A DNA stretch of 43,686 nt from NCBI GenBank assembly GCA_003427395.1, contig BFEA01000003.1, forward strand, positions 4,239,778 to 4,283,463, read 5' to 3'. Origin of the DNA: Chara braunii (taxonomy: Eukaryota > Streptophyta > Charophyceae > Charales > Characeae). This document shows, one piece after another, positions 10,970 to 21,333 of this stretch. Made by a program: the position numbers and the translations under genes. The notes beneath the pieces are model-generated. The model was not told the DNA's origin, ran no database searches, and saw nothing but the letters and a program-made list of their open reading frames with translations. Within the stretch, counting starts at the first letter, position 1. Every line of letters starts with the position of its first letter.

Positions 10970-11867
10970 TGTCGGCGCGAATACCCTTATGAGGGTATCC
11001 GCCCTGTTTTTTGCAAGTGACAGAAAATACGTTTTGTTTGAAATTTGAGTACACTGCACGAATCACCGTTGTGTTTTGTTCACACTGACTGAATGGTTGA
11101 CTAGAAGCAATGTGTGGGTGGGCGCGCAGCTTTGAGGCGCGCATGATGATTCTTATTTTGATATTATAGGGTCGGCGTTTTCGCCGGCAAAATTTTTTGG
11201 CTTTGATTAAAACTAGGAAAGATTTTTCTTTTATTGAAGTGACCATGGTACATTTGTGTTCATATTGCATGCGTCATCGGAAGTGGTGTTGCTTTGGGCA
11301 GTAATTGGGGTGTGCGAGAGAAAGTAGAACGCAAGCGGTGACCTCCGCGCAGGAGATGCGAGAGGTTGACAGTTGTGGATGGGGCTAGACCCTATGAGCA
11401 GCAGGCATTATAGGTCGGCAGTCGCGAGTTCGGTCCGTGGGCAGAGGAGTAGCCTTGATGAATTTTGGTAGGCCGCGTGCCGTGCAGCAACAACTTTTAT
11501 TGAAATTTGCAGTAGTTCGTCTCAGCCTTGGGTACTAGCACTATTGGTAATGGCATTGGACTTTCAAAGCGACGGTACAGGGATCGAGGGCGGCGGCCGG
11601 CGGCCATGGAACATCGGAGCGGCTGAAGATGCCAAGGGGTTGAGGGCCCGGCGGGGCTATCCCCCTTGGTTTTGTTGCCGACCCGTCCATAGGCCCGGTC
11701 GGCGGAACTAAGAGTGGTACAGGCGGTCTCCCTTTCCCAAAGCACCAGTTTCCGACGTCTGTATTTTTATTTTTATTTATTTTTATTTTTTCTTAAGTTA
11801 TTTTTAGTTGTCGGTCCCATTTTTGGGGCGCGGCGACAACGCTGGTACCGGAGTTGTATGCGGGGAC

Positions 11868-11940
11868 CAGCGGAGCGTGGTTCAATTGATACGCCCATGA
11901 ACTGTTGAAACCGCAAGCTGAGGAGTTCAACGTGCATGTG
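11868..11940 (+). repeat. tRNA-like module 1 in copy C
   Basis: A diverged relative of the two tRNA-like modules downstream (ATGAACTGTTGAA, then GAGTTCAACG in place of the B box). The corresponding LTR positions at 24649 and 33808 keep only GGAGCTCAACGTGCATGCGAG. Not a gene. Confidence 0.4.
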
Positions 11941-12722
11941 AGCCCGTTGGGTTAGCCCACAAGGCGGAAGAAACCTGAGTGGCGGGGAGTCGGGGACCCT
12001 CCACGGATGCACCATCCGCCAACTACGGTCTGCTGTGTGAGGTTTGAGTGTGGGCATGCCCGGTTGGGACCCGCAGATGGTGAACCGTGCCTAGGCACAG
12101 CAGGACGGGAGACTGGGGGCAGTGGCCGCTGCAGCAACACTGACTGTGCGCAGCCGTTCACATGGAACCCTTTGCCACACCGGTCTTCAAAGTTCCTATC
12201 TGAGAGCTGCTACTACCACCAAGATATGCATCGGGACCTGCGTCACCTGGGATCACGCTGCACGGGTTGCGGGCCCCGCACTCCTCTATTCTTCACGACA
12301 ACCGAACATAGGCCGCACACCCGGCATCATGGGACCAGCAAAGTACCAATCCGCCATTGCTGCAGGCACGTAGGGCCTTGTCCCATCTGAAAAGGCACAG
12401 CAGTGCGACCCGAACCATGCTCAAAGCCTCGAACTTGATCTGTCCCAAATCTGCGTACTTTGCAGATTTGGTTGCAGATTTGGAGTCACAGTGTGAGCAT
12501 GCCCGTTGGGGCCTGAAAGATGTGAACTGTGCCTGGGCGGAACGGCCCGGGGCACTGTAGGGAGGCCTGCAGCGGTGCTGAGTGCACAGCTGTTCACGTG
12601 GAACCCCTCCCCGTTTTGCTGTGTTATTTTATTTTTTGTTTTATTTTTACTTATTTTTATATACCCTTTGGTTCCAGTTGGGAGACGGCCCAGGCGTTGG
12701 TTCCGGGGCTGGCAAAGGTACC

Positions 12723-12795
12723 AATGGGCTAAGCTCAGTTCGTACACCTATGAATGGTTGACATACATACCTAAGTTCGAGCCCCGCTGGAAACA
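12723..12795 (+). repeat. tRNA-like Pol III box module 2 in copy C
   Basis: TAAGCTCAGTTCGTACACC at 12730 is close to a tRNA D-arm/A box, and AGTTCGAGCCCC at 12774 is close to a B box. Their spacing is typical of tRNAs. The acceptor and T stems do not pair, so this is a tRNA-derived relic of SINE-head type rather than a tRNA gene. Confidence 0.5.
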
Positions 12796-12875
12796 GGTGA
12801 ATAAAGGGTAAAAGTATAATTTTGCATTGATATGGGCTGGGGCGGTACCAATCCCAAGGCAGAGTAGACAAGTAC

Positions 12876-12948
12876 AACGGGCCAACTCAGTGGTACACAC
12901 AGAACTGTTGAAGTACAGACCTGAGTTCGAACTCCAAGAAGTAGATAA
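12876..12948 (+). repeat. tRNA-like Pol III box module 3 in copy C
   Basis: CAACTCAGTGGTACACAC at 12883 (A-box-like) and GAGTTCGAACTCC at 12923 (B-box-like), 153 bp downstream of module 2 with related flanks (GGTACCAAT). Stems do not form a cloverleaf. Confidence 0.5.
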
Positions 12949-13960
12949 GCGGATGATGCAATTCTGAATCACCCTGGGGCGGGGCTGGGGATATCCTAGT
13001 GCCGTGCCCACGGGCAGTCCTTGGTACAAGGAGTATTAGCATGACCGGTAGGCAAGGGTGGTTGTGTGCAGCTTTTGATCCTGGCCAGCAGAAGGTTGGT
13101 GTGTTCGCTGCCGTGGCCAGCGGTCACAGCTCGAGTAGGATGAGTATTAAAGACTACCCGGCCCGACAGCAAAGCCTTATGAAGCTTCACTTCTCGGTTG
13201 GGCTGCTATCGTATTAGCTGCCACTGCGCTCGCATCAAGGAAAAGAGGGGCAGGGGCACGGCCAGGGTATCTGTGGCCCCTCTAAGTGTGAGAGGATTGA
13301 GTGTGAGCATGTCAATGGGATTAGAGGGGTGATGAGCCACTGCCCGAAGTAGAGTGATGGGCCAAAGCAGGTGGCGCTGGTGGAAGCACGCAGGAACAGC
13401 AGTGTGCAACCCGTGCTTCATTCAACAGGCTGGTATAAAGGCAGATGCATCTGGGCGCGATCTCGCGCTAGATACATCTGCAGGTAAGGAAGGAGAAAGC
13501 AACCAGACGAAAGGCTATGGCGGGAATAAACTGCTATACCATGCTCGTTTCTTAATGAAACCAAGCAGGGGAAAGTGGTAGGCGGGGTTCTTGGACTGGG
13601 CGAGTGTAGGAGTAGTGTTGGTTTTGGTGCTAGTTGTGTAGGAGGTCAGTTAGAAGAAAGAAGACGTGCGAGGAGATGGTGAGAAGGGGTGGTGGGGCAA
13701 AAAATGAAAACTAGTGTAACTTTCCCGTTTCTTGATGAAAACGGGCGAGTGAAGGTGCGATTTCGGGGTTTTGGGAGTGGGCGAACGCGTTGGTAGAGGC
13801 GGATTTGAAGGAGGGGTAGTGATTTCGATGATATGATATGTAGGAGCTGCGTCTGGGGATACATACTGATGTTATGTTAAAAATGTAATGTATCTTCCCG
13901 CATTTCAGGGGAAGATTCATTCTCGTCTTACATATTCGGTGAAGCAATGTGCTGGGACAT

Positions 13961-14345
13961 TTTCCTCCTCGAGTGCATCGTTGCTTAGGATTGTTTTCTC
14001 CTCAAGTGGTCAGACTTGTGATCAGAGTCGTTTTTTGTGTTAGTCATCTTCGTGGTGGTGGTCCTTGCTACCCATGGATTCGACCCATGGATTCGACCCG
14101 AGAGAGGGAGAGAGAGAGAGAGATTGTACTTACCTCAGGAGTAGCGCATCTGTCCACATTTCGGCATCCTCATACTACGCACCGCCAGGCCCGGCGAACG
14201 GTAAAGCAGAATTGGCAACACGGGATGAACCAAATGTCGAGTAACGGTGCCAAACTGCGCGCTAACCTGGTCGAGAGAGAGGCCAAGTTCATATGAGGGA
14301 AAGGCATAGGGGCGAGGCATGGGGGCCGGCGGTCAGAAGAGAAGG

Positions 14346-14382
<37 letters not shown>

Positions 14383-15170
14383 AAGAGATACTTACCTGGT
14401 CGATAGGAGTAGTAGTGCGGAGCGAGTGGAAAGTGGGGACCTCGGTGTTAAGGAGGTGATGCATGTATCTGCAGTTTAGCAGAAGATTCATTCTTATTCT
14501 GCAGTTGATGTAGGACTGGTGGGGAATCGAGCGGACGATCCGGGTCGTCCCTTCTCATTCTGCAGTTGTGTTTTTTCCCACCTCGAAGTCGCTTTCCCGC
14601 TTGTAACATGTCCTTTTGGCTCGTCATCTTCATCTTCAAGGTCGCGCTGGCCATGGTCCTTATCCTCGAGATAGCACGCATACCAGAGAGAGAAAGAGAG
14701 GGATTGCCCATCTGGTTGGCGACACTTTCACTCCTCGTAGTTTGTTAACTGCCTCGCCTGCCCCTCCCATCTCGGCATTCGGCTGCCTCCCTTGATAATG
14801 TCTTTTTGTCTTTTATCTTTCTTTTTATTTTCTCTGAATCTGGCCATATTCCCGACCAGGTGCATGGAGAACAAACGGAAGAGAAGGGGGTGGAGGGAAT
14901 CCACCTATTCGTTGTGGATTTCGATTGTAATTGTTGGGGGCCGTATTTCCCACGATCTTCCGAGAGATTCATTCTCCTTTTGCACATTTGGTGGGTAGTG
15001 GGGAGGAACTGCTATTTGCTCACCCCATTAGCAGTGCTCGTTGACTTCGTCGTGGAAGTCACATTTTGTCTGCGCCGCCGCCTGTACATCTAGAGAGAGG
15101 GAGGGAGAAAAGGAGTGTTGCGAGAGGGGCAAAGGGAACTGACAGCGGCACGGTCAGTCTGTGGCTACGT
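13961..15170 (+). repeat. Further tandem modules related to the LTR family's 3' part
   Basis: The block AGATTCATTC followed by a GCAG/GCA-type stretch recurs at about 13913, 14486 and 14966 (a related block is in the LTR near 26690), together with similar TTTTTGTCTTT/CATCTTC stretches. A 23-A run plus A12 lies at 14346-14384. GA runs lie at 14099-14124 and 14695-14702. No credible gene. The short frames are interrupted or low in complexity. Confidence 0.45.
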
Positions 15171-16620
15171 TAAGAGGGTACTGCTGATATTTGGGGTGTT
15201 GCTGCCGTCCAGCCTGGTGAATTGCCGCTTGGTGATGTTGTATGTCTGAGGAGTTGTGGCTGCGAGTAAGAGTTGCAGCAGTAGCTTGGAGCTTGGTGCT
15301 GATCTTTCTTCGGTGCTAAAGTGCTTATGCCCAAACCACTAGGAGTTGTTGTTGCCGACATCTCCAAGTTTAGGCTCACAGCGATTATGATTCCGACAAT
15401 CTACGGTCATCCTATGTCAAGTTGTCGCCTGTGACCAGGGTGGTGGTACCGTTGTAACAGTGGGACAGCCAGTATGACTGACTGAGTGTTGTGGTGTCTG
15501 TCGCATCATGCTGGATTACTGTTGCTGGAGCCAGTGGTACGGCGGTGTAATCAAAGTGGCACCTGTTGTTATACAACATCTGCTTTCTTCGATAACACTG
15601 ATTGCAGGGCACTGTTCACCACGGTGAGCCGCCATTACTAAAGTTCGAGACTTGAGCTACAGCAGTCAGTGTACGCTGCTACAGCAAGGGTAACTGATGC
15701 CACCGTATTTGCGCTGCGGCTACCAAACGCCATTAGGACGGCTGCTGCAACAACTACTTGTGCTTTCCAGAGCTACGACGACGACCTGAGCTGCTGCTGT
15801 AGATTGATTACCAAGGTTTAGTGCTGCTGTACTTCGGTCATTGGGGGGCATGCGGAGCGAACGGTACATTTGCTGTGCACATTTGGGCAGAACGGTAAGG
15901 TTGCGCCTTTGAGTTTGTTGTATGCGGGACACAGTGCTTTTATCAGAAACGATAACTGAGCAGGGCGCTGCTGCTGCCCAGAGCACTGTTCCTCATTTGC
16001 GCGTCACCACAGTGCACCATTTCCTCTTCACGACGGGGCCGCTGCTGCGAGTTGGAGTTTTGTTGGGGGACTGTTACTCTGCGCTTCGGCCGTGGCTTGG
16101 TCGTCTTCACTACTTTTTATTTGACCATCATTGCGGGGCCCTCAGGAGATTGAAGGAACCAAGACCCTCTCTCGCGAGTTGAGTCAGTCTTCTTCTTGTA
16201 TCTCTGGAGGCAGGGAACACTCAGGTATAACTTTCGTCTGACGCGTGTGATCCTTTCCCCTAACTACGATTATTCCTTTGGACTATCTGAAAACATAATT
16301 ATGAAAGGTTATTACTTTTTATTTTTGTTATATATGTCAGGACATGCTTTTGAAAAGGTTAAATTAACAAGTATATATGAGAGTCAGATACTTTGAGCGA
16401 ATTCAGACAGAATGAATTGGAGGAAGGCGGGAGGAAGATGTTTTGCATGCTTTGACCGGGTCAACCCAAGGCTGAGTTCCCCTAGGTTGGTGTGGACTCA
16501 GTGCTATGTTTATTTTTGTTTGCTGGGCTGTCTGAATGACCTTTTTTAGGATTGGGCCAGACCTGATGTTTCTTTTAATGAGTTATGGTGCATGTTTTTT
16601 CTGAGGGAATAACGACATAA
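15171..16620. other. Unassigned region, Ala/Ser/Thr/Gln-biased frames
   Basis: Minus-strand frames 15170-15379, 15412-15612 and 15720-15986 are short, biased toward Ala, Ser, Thr and Gln, and separated by stops. This could be a decayed low-complexity coding region, but no motif is identifiable. The 16190-16620 part shows nothing I can name. Confidence 0.4.
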
Positions 16621-17646
16621 GACTAAGCGTACCCTAGGGTTAGGGCGGCTTAGTCATGAGCCACGAATTAACTAGCCAACCAAAAGTATAAATTTTGATA
16701 TATATATTTTATTGAACTTGTACTTCTGACAGACGGGCACCCCGGGTGGGGAAAGCCAGTCAGTAAGTTAGGTAGAACTAAGGAAGAGGGAAAAAGATGA
16801 AAAGTAAAACAAAGGTAACTGGGCAGACTGAACGTACCCTAGGGTTAGGGCGGTTCAGTTATATGCTCATGATAACACTAAGGAGCAGAGAGTTACTATA
16901 AATCTGTTTTATTTTCCCTTCTAGACATGAGGCAGGATCGGAAGTTCCATTTATTATAAAGGTCCGGTCGACTGCTTAATAACAGAAGGAAAAACATAAA
17001 GTCTGTGAAAGTATTTGTACCATATTTTATGTTGTATGGCTACCTAGGTCTAACCCTAGGGTTAGGGCGGCCTAGCGATAAACCTTTGTCGTTTAAAGTA
17101 AGTTGGACGTACCCTAGGGTTAGGGCGGTCCAGCGTTCGGTGTTTATAACTGTTCAGGCAGATCAGGCACACCCTAGGGTTAGGGCAACCTGATCACATT
17201 GCCTTATGTAACTTAAACTGTTGTGGCTAGCTAAGCGTACCTTAGGGTTAGGGCGGCCTAGTGATATGCCTTTGTCGTTGATGTGCTGTAGGTTGGACGT
17301 ACCCTAGGGCTAGGGCGGTCCAACTTGTTGTTGTTTGTATTTATGTTCAGGCAAGCTAGACCTACCCACCCTGGGTAGGGATGGTCTAGAATGATGCCGT
17401 ATGTAACTTTGTTTAAAGCTGATTGGGCACACCCTAGGGTTAGGGCAGCCCAGTTCTATGCTATTTGTCGTCAGTTAGACAAAAGTCAGACGTACCCTAG
17501 GGTTAGGACGGTCTGGCCATATGCCTTATATGTACAGTTCATGTTATGTTGGGCATACCCTAGGGTTAGGGCAGTCCAAATGTGCGTACTTTACTTGTGT
17601 ACCTAGGCAGGTCAGGCATACCCTAGGGTTAGGGCCTTGTCTGACC
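16621..17646. repeat. Array of ~13 covarying hairpins with CCCTAGGGTTAGGG core
   Basis: Each unit has arm - GTACCCTAGGGTTAGGGCG - complementary arm. Arms differ between units but pair within a unit: GACTAAGC/GCTTAGTC (16621-16655), ACTGAAC/GTTCAGT (16827-16859), CTAGG/CCTAG (17044-17075), TGGAC/GTCCA (17104-17132), GATCAGG/CCTGATC (17161-17195), CTAAGC/GCCTAG with one mismatch (17231-17261), GTTGGAC/GTCCAAC (17292-17324), CTAGACC/GGTCTAG (17356-17389), TGGGC/GCCCA (17422-17454), CAGAC/GTCTG (17485-17517), TTGGGC/GTCCAA with one G-T pair (17549-17579), GGTCAG/CTGACC (17610-17646). A variant with CTGAC/GTCAG lies at 16726-16763. The core can itself fold (CCCTA-GGGT-TAGGG) and contains the palindrome ACCCTAGGGT. 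From 17044 the spacing is 59-69 bp. Spacers repeat every third unit (~190 bp). Confidence 0.85.
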
Positions 17647-18907
17647 GTATGCCATAGGAAAGGGGGACGTAAAAGGGAAGGAACTAAGCGATTTAACGAA
17701 CTACTTGGACTAAATTAATGTGGGATTGTGAGAGATGTTTGGTTATGCATGCTTGTGGGCTCTCACTCTGGGGCATCTCTTTGATAGTTTAGTTGCTTTA
17801 GGTGCTCGTTGAGTGCTAAAGCTATAGGCATGTAGGATGGATGATGGGAGGTAAAACTTGGGATAAGATAGGACTGACTCTACTAGGAGTTAGGATCAGT
17901 GTTATCGCACAGCCTCATCAAGAGGTCGTACAAATTATCGCTGATTCTACCTTCCAAGTAAGTGTCAGAAGTTAGTCTCAAATATAGCTTTGCTTTGTCT
18001 TTTTGATTTCAGCTTTGTATAAATCTTGGCAGCCTCCTGCTCCTACGGGAAGCGCTGCCGAAATTTTGCAGAATTTAGAGAGTTAAATTATTTTCAACTA
18101 GGAGAAATCTGGCAATCCATCCTGTTTAGGGGATATGCTGCCGGTATTTCTTACACTTTTAAATAAACATTAGATGTTCGTTAGGAAGATAGGATTATTT
18201 CTTGATCACTCAAGCATGGCTTGGGTACTGGCCTGTGCTGCATTGCAGTGCATTGCAGGTCACCTTTATTCATATTGATTCAAGGCTTGACTATCTTCAA
18301 GCTGATCCTATAAGGATCACCTTCTGTTATCCTTAGATAACTGTTATCCTTAGATAACAGGTTTGTTTCCGACTCAACTCTAATTCACGCTTGCCACTCA
18401 ACCTAAAAGGCTTTAGCCGTGTGGTTTGATTTATTGGCTGTGTTTTTACTCGGACTTTAATTGAATGACCATTTAATAAAGATGCTGAGTACTTTATTTT
18501 GAGAGTTGCGCAAAGAGTGAGGCTTGTATGGCTAAAGCAACGGGTATGAGCACAAAGAATGGTTAAAGTTGACCCCGTGTAGTGTGTGCTCTGTTGATGT
18601 GGATTTTTGATGTGATTACATGTGTGTTCTGTGAAGTGAAGTCCAAACTTGGTTTTGCGTATGATTATATGTGTATATATATATTTGAAGGAAGCCACAC
18701 TGTGATTGTGAGAGTGATCGTCTTCTATCTCATGACTTTTATATCATGTTTCTTGTGTTCGCCCGACCCATTGAGGCCGCGCATAGTGATTAAGTAGGTG
18801 TTGCACTGAGAGAAAAAAAAAGGTCTCCTTTGACCTTTTGGTTCTTAGAGTTATTATGGTTGGACGTTGTAGTCTGTGGCAACCGTCAAAGTCAAACCCC
18901 TTGATAT
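17647..18907. other. Unassigned region with short palindromes
   Basis: No gene recognised. Notable dyads are GATCCT-ATA-AGGATC at 18304-18318 and a doubled GTTATCCTTAGATAAC at 18326-18358. The rest is AT-moderate with short, motif-free frames on both strands. Confidence 0.5.
18304..18360. repeat. Cluster of perfect small palindromes
   Basis: GATCCTATAAGGATC is followed within 10 bp by two tandem copies of GTTATCCTTAGATAAC, the whole pair bounded by CTGTTATC and GATAACAG. It could be a terminator-like hairpin, a paired protein-binding site or a repeat end. Confidence 0.6.
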
Positions 18908-19213
18908 TTGACCGCTACGACATCTTGGAGCTGTCTACTTAACCCCTCTGCACAGGGTGCAGAAAAGGGTGTGGTCTTCAACCGCACATGGCGGTTGTCT
19001 GGCGTCGGGAGATTACTCCTCAAAGCGCCTGTCAGCCGACACTTGAGCGTCGAATGCGACCCTCGAGATTATCAAGGGCCGCGGGGCTACGAGTACTACA
19101 TAGTACCCCATCAGCGCGAGTGTTTGCGTATGCCCGCATGGTTGTTTGATATGAGGAGGCCATACGCTCGCTCGGTACTTATAAGGAAAATCCAGCGCGC
19201 GATACCTATCTGA
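18908..19213 (+). pseudogene. Open frame weakly resembling the R family
   Basis: A 101-codon plus-strand frame in a GC-rich island. Its C-terminal part contains Y-E-Y-Y, then L-R-M-P-A-W-L-F-D. This resembles the spacing Y-E-W ... L-R-x-I-I-P-x-C-I-V-D in R1, but lacks the following aromatic-Gly-Gly. The track start is not an ATG. It could be a remnant of the R family that is abundant further right, or a chance frame. I favour a remnant only weakly. Confidence 0.2.
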
Positions 19214-19454
19214 TTCTTGCTGCATAGAGTTATGGGTCGGATACTGAAGGGATTAGGAGTATTGTGGTGTGGTGGTGTTGTTTGTAGTGGTTGTTTTGTG
19301 TGTGTCCATGTGTTATGCGTGGTAAGTGTGAGTGTTGTGGCGTAACGCGTGGTGTGTAGGGTGCGTCCTAGTCGACCGACGCCGGGTCGCGCTTGGGACT
19401 TCAGCCCCCCAGTGCGTCGATTCGAGTGCGGGTTCGATTTTGGGCGTTCGATCG

Positions 19455-19456
<2 letters not shown>
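19214..19456. other. GT-rich unassigned sequence
   Basis: GTGT- and TGTTG-biased non-repetitive sequence leading into the poly-G tract. No gene seen. Confidence 0.5.
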
Positions 19457-19486
<30 letters not shown>

Positions 19487-19526
19487 GTTTTTTTTTTTTT
19501 TTTTCTCTCTCTCTCTCTCTCTCTCT
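19457..19526. repeat. Poly-G / poly-T / (CT)n composite tract
   Basis: About 28 G, then GT and 16 T, then about 11 CT units. Homopolymer lengths are likely to be assembly-limited. The G run could form a quadruplex. Confidence 0.9.
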
Positions 19527-19773
19527 CCGAACAAATATAGCATCATTACTTTGGAGGAACGCATGCCGCATGAGACGCGGTTTGATGTCTGTCTTCCTGA
19601 CTCGATTTCTCTCTCTCACACACAAACACACACAAAAGATTGATACAATAAGCAAGATAACAGAAAAAAAGAAAAAAATAACAGAAAAATGATCGAACAA
19701 AAAAAAAGCAGCGGATATTCAAGCTATCTTTCAAGTTCAAGTCATGCATGGCTGGGGCAGAGTTTTCTCTCTC

Positions 19774-19806
<33 letters not shown>

Positions 19807-19948
19807 TGCGTGCGCGCGCTCCTGAAATACAATGACCAAGAAGATGAACAAGAAGAAAAATGAACAAAACAGAAACACCAATGGGGAGCAACAGCGCATG
19901 ACACTGCATTCAAACTATCTTTCCAGTCCCATACCTCCCCCCCCCCCC

Positions 19949-19977
<29 letters not shown>

Positions 19978-19980
<3 letters not shown>

Positions 19981-20086
19981 CCAAAATGACGAGCAAGCAG
20001 GGAAAACGGANCCCCCCCCCCCCAAAAAAAAAAAAAAAAAAGATAAATACAATACCCAAAATGACGAGCAAGCAGGGAAAACGGAT
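19978..20086. repeat. Duplicated block around an N (likely assembly artefact)
   Basis: The 33 bases at 19978-20010 (starting TACCCAAAATGACGAGC) recur at 20054-20086, with an N at 20011 and poly-C/poly-A tracts in each copy. Collapsed or overlapped contig ends would give this picture. Confidence 0.65.
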
Positions 20087-20213
20087 AAACGAACGGACAA
20101 AAAAATCAGTGGGGTGCGACAACACGCACATTGCATTATATTGAAGCTATCTTTCCAGTCCAATACAGGGATGACACGGGCGAATTTTGATCTCTCTGTC
20201 TCTGTCTCTCTCT

Positions 20214-20217
<4 letters not shown>

Positions 20218-20282
<65 letters not shown>

Positions 20283-20298
20283 TGTGTGTGTATGTGTA

Positions 20299-20337
<39 letters not shown>
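20218..20337. repeat. (TG)n microsatellite
   Basis: About 60 TG units with TTTG, TATG and TGCG interruptions. The Cys-Val or His-Thr open frames across it are artefacts. Confidence 0.95.
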
Positions 20338-20338
<1 letters not shown>

Positions 20339-20470
20339 TGTGCCCCTGTAAATGATGAACAAGAAGACGACTACAATGGACAATAACAAGTAGAAAACAA
20401 CAAACAAAAAAGACACGGTATGTCACATTATTGAAACTACCCACCTCTCTATCGCCCTCCTCTCTCTCTC

Positions 20471-21164
20471 CATACACAAATACAGTGGTGTATGCGTATG
20501 ACAATGAAGCAGCAATGAATGAGGAGTAGCTGGGGCACAAGGTGGGCACAAAGGAGGACGGGAAAGTACGGAAGGAGGAGGAGAAGACTACCAAAAGGAT
20601 TGCAGAAACGAGGAAAAGACGGAAACTGAGACAATCGAGGAGGAAGAGGAGGTCGGGAGGGGAGACAACAGGAAGTAGAACAAAAGAAAAGGGAATGTGG
20701 GATAGGATGATGCAGGAGAACGAAGCATGGCTCACCTTCTTGCCACATTCAGGTTGGTGTAACTTGCCATTCCATGCACGTGCATGCTCATGGGCGGCCA
20801 ACAACCGTGGGCGACATCGTTCGTAACAACGGCACGGCGGGTGGTGAACGTCGGTAGCATGGGCAAGGTGGTCCTGGCTTTCCTTCCGGGTGAATAAGTT
20901 TGCTTGCAACACGAATACCAGCTTGGACCCTCAACCCGCCATTTTCCATATCATTGGGCGGGGCCACCTCGGCTAAAATTCCGATGGGATACTTGTGGCG
21001 CAATGGCCAGTGGAACCCTCACCGCCATCACTTTCGTCCACAGGCAGGCAAAGTCTCGGCTTGTGCTGGCCTGTGGCTGAGGTTGGGGGGAAGGGGAGGT
21101 AACAGGCCCCCAGGGGAGCATTACTACTTCCGAGACACTTCTCTCCGACCCTGAAAACGCTCTG
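20471..21164. other. Unassigned region
   Basis: Purine-rich plus strand (20540-20700), then GC-balanced sequence. Open frames on both strands, including a 258-codon minus frame running through the TG repeat, have no motif. No gene supported. Confidence 0.5.
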
Positions 21165-21333
21165 CGCGCCAAAAAAAAAAGAAGAGTGTGGCCTCCTTTT
21201 GGCTGGTGCCGCCAGCCATTCTGCTTTGGCAGAGCTCTAAAAATCACGCGCCAAAGGAAAACAAATCAGCATGGCCTCCTTTTGGCTGATGCCGCCAGCC
21301 ATTCTGCTTCGGTAGAGCCCTAAAAGTCACGGC
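21165..21333 (+). repeat. 83-bp tandem duplication
   Basis: GCCTCCTTTTGGCTG starts at 21191 and again at 21274. Each copy continues with TGCCGCCAGCCATTCTGCTT and ends AGAGCYCTAAAARTCACG. A small dyad TGGCTG...CAGCCA lies within each copy. Confidence 0.8.

Larger units (their letters stand above)
10970..13960 (+). mobile_element. Diverged, internally duplicated copy of the long LTR family (copy C)
   Basis: It begins TGTCGGCGCGAATACCC and follows the order of blocks seen in the LTRs at 23883 and 33023: the ATACCCT/AGGGTAT dyad; GCGCGC-N9-GCGCGC; CATCCCCCTTGG-like; GGAGTTCAACGTGCATG; GAGTGTGGGCATGCCC; CCGGTCTTCAAAGTTC; TTTCTTGATGAAA; GGGGTTTTG; AGATTCATTC. Similarity is patchy, and several blocks occur twice or three times (for example at 12043 and 12489, and at 12155 and 12575). 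Unlike the other copies, no U6 segment is visible. It is probably an old solo or tandemly rearranged LTR. The 3' limit is uncertain because related modules continue past 13960. Confidence 0.65.
19640..20470 (+). repeat. Modular repeat: A-rich stretch + CTATCTTTCCAGTCC + microsatellite
   Basis: The block ATTSAARCTATCTTTCMAGT occurs near 19717, 19909 and 20140, with a degenerate copy near 20429. Each is followed by a different simple tract (CT, C/A homopolymers, GT, CT) and preceded by an A-rich GAACAAGAAG/ACAATGACC stretch. These are diverged tandem modules of 190-290 bp whose microsatellites differ. No coding potential is supported. Confidence 0.55.

Noticed and set aside
12723-12948. tRNA genes
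   Set aside because: A- and B-box-like words are present, but acceptor and T stems do not pair.
16621-17646. CRISPR-like array
   Set aside because: Spacing is regular, but the spacers themselves repeat every third unit and the constant part is a short hairpin core with variable arms. Eukaryotic context and no cas genes.
16621-17646. Interstitial telomere
   Set aside because: There is only one GGGTTAGGG per unit, embedded in a palindrome, not a head-to-tail TTAGGG or TTTAGGG array.
17005-17718. Open frames with repeated TLGLG / YPRVRA peptides
   Set aside because: The peptides are translations of the hairpin core in different frames, not a coding signal.
20136-20912. 258-codon minus-strand frame with a His-Thr run
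   Set aside because: It depends on reading through the (TG)n microsatellite, and the parts on either side have no recognisable domain.
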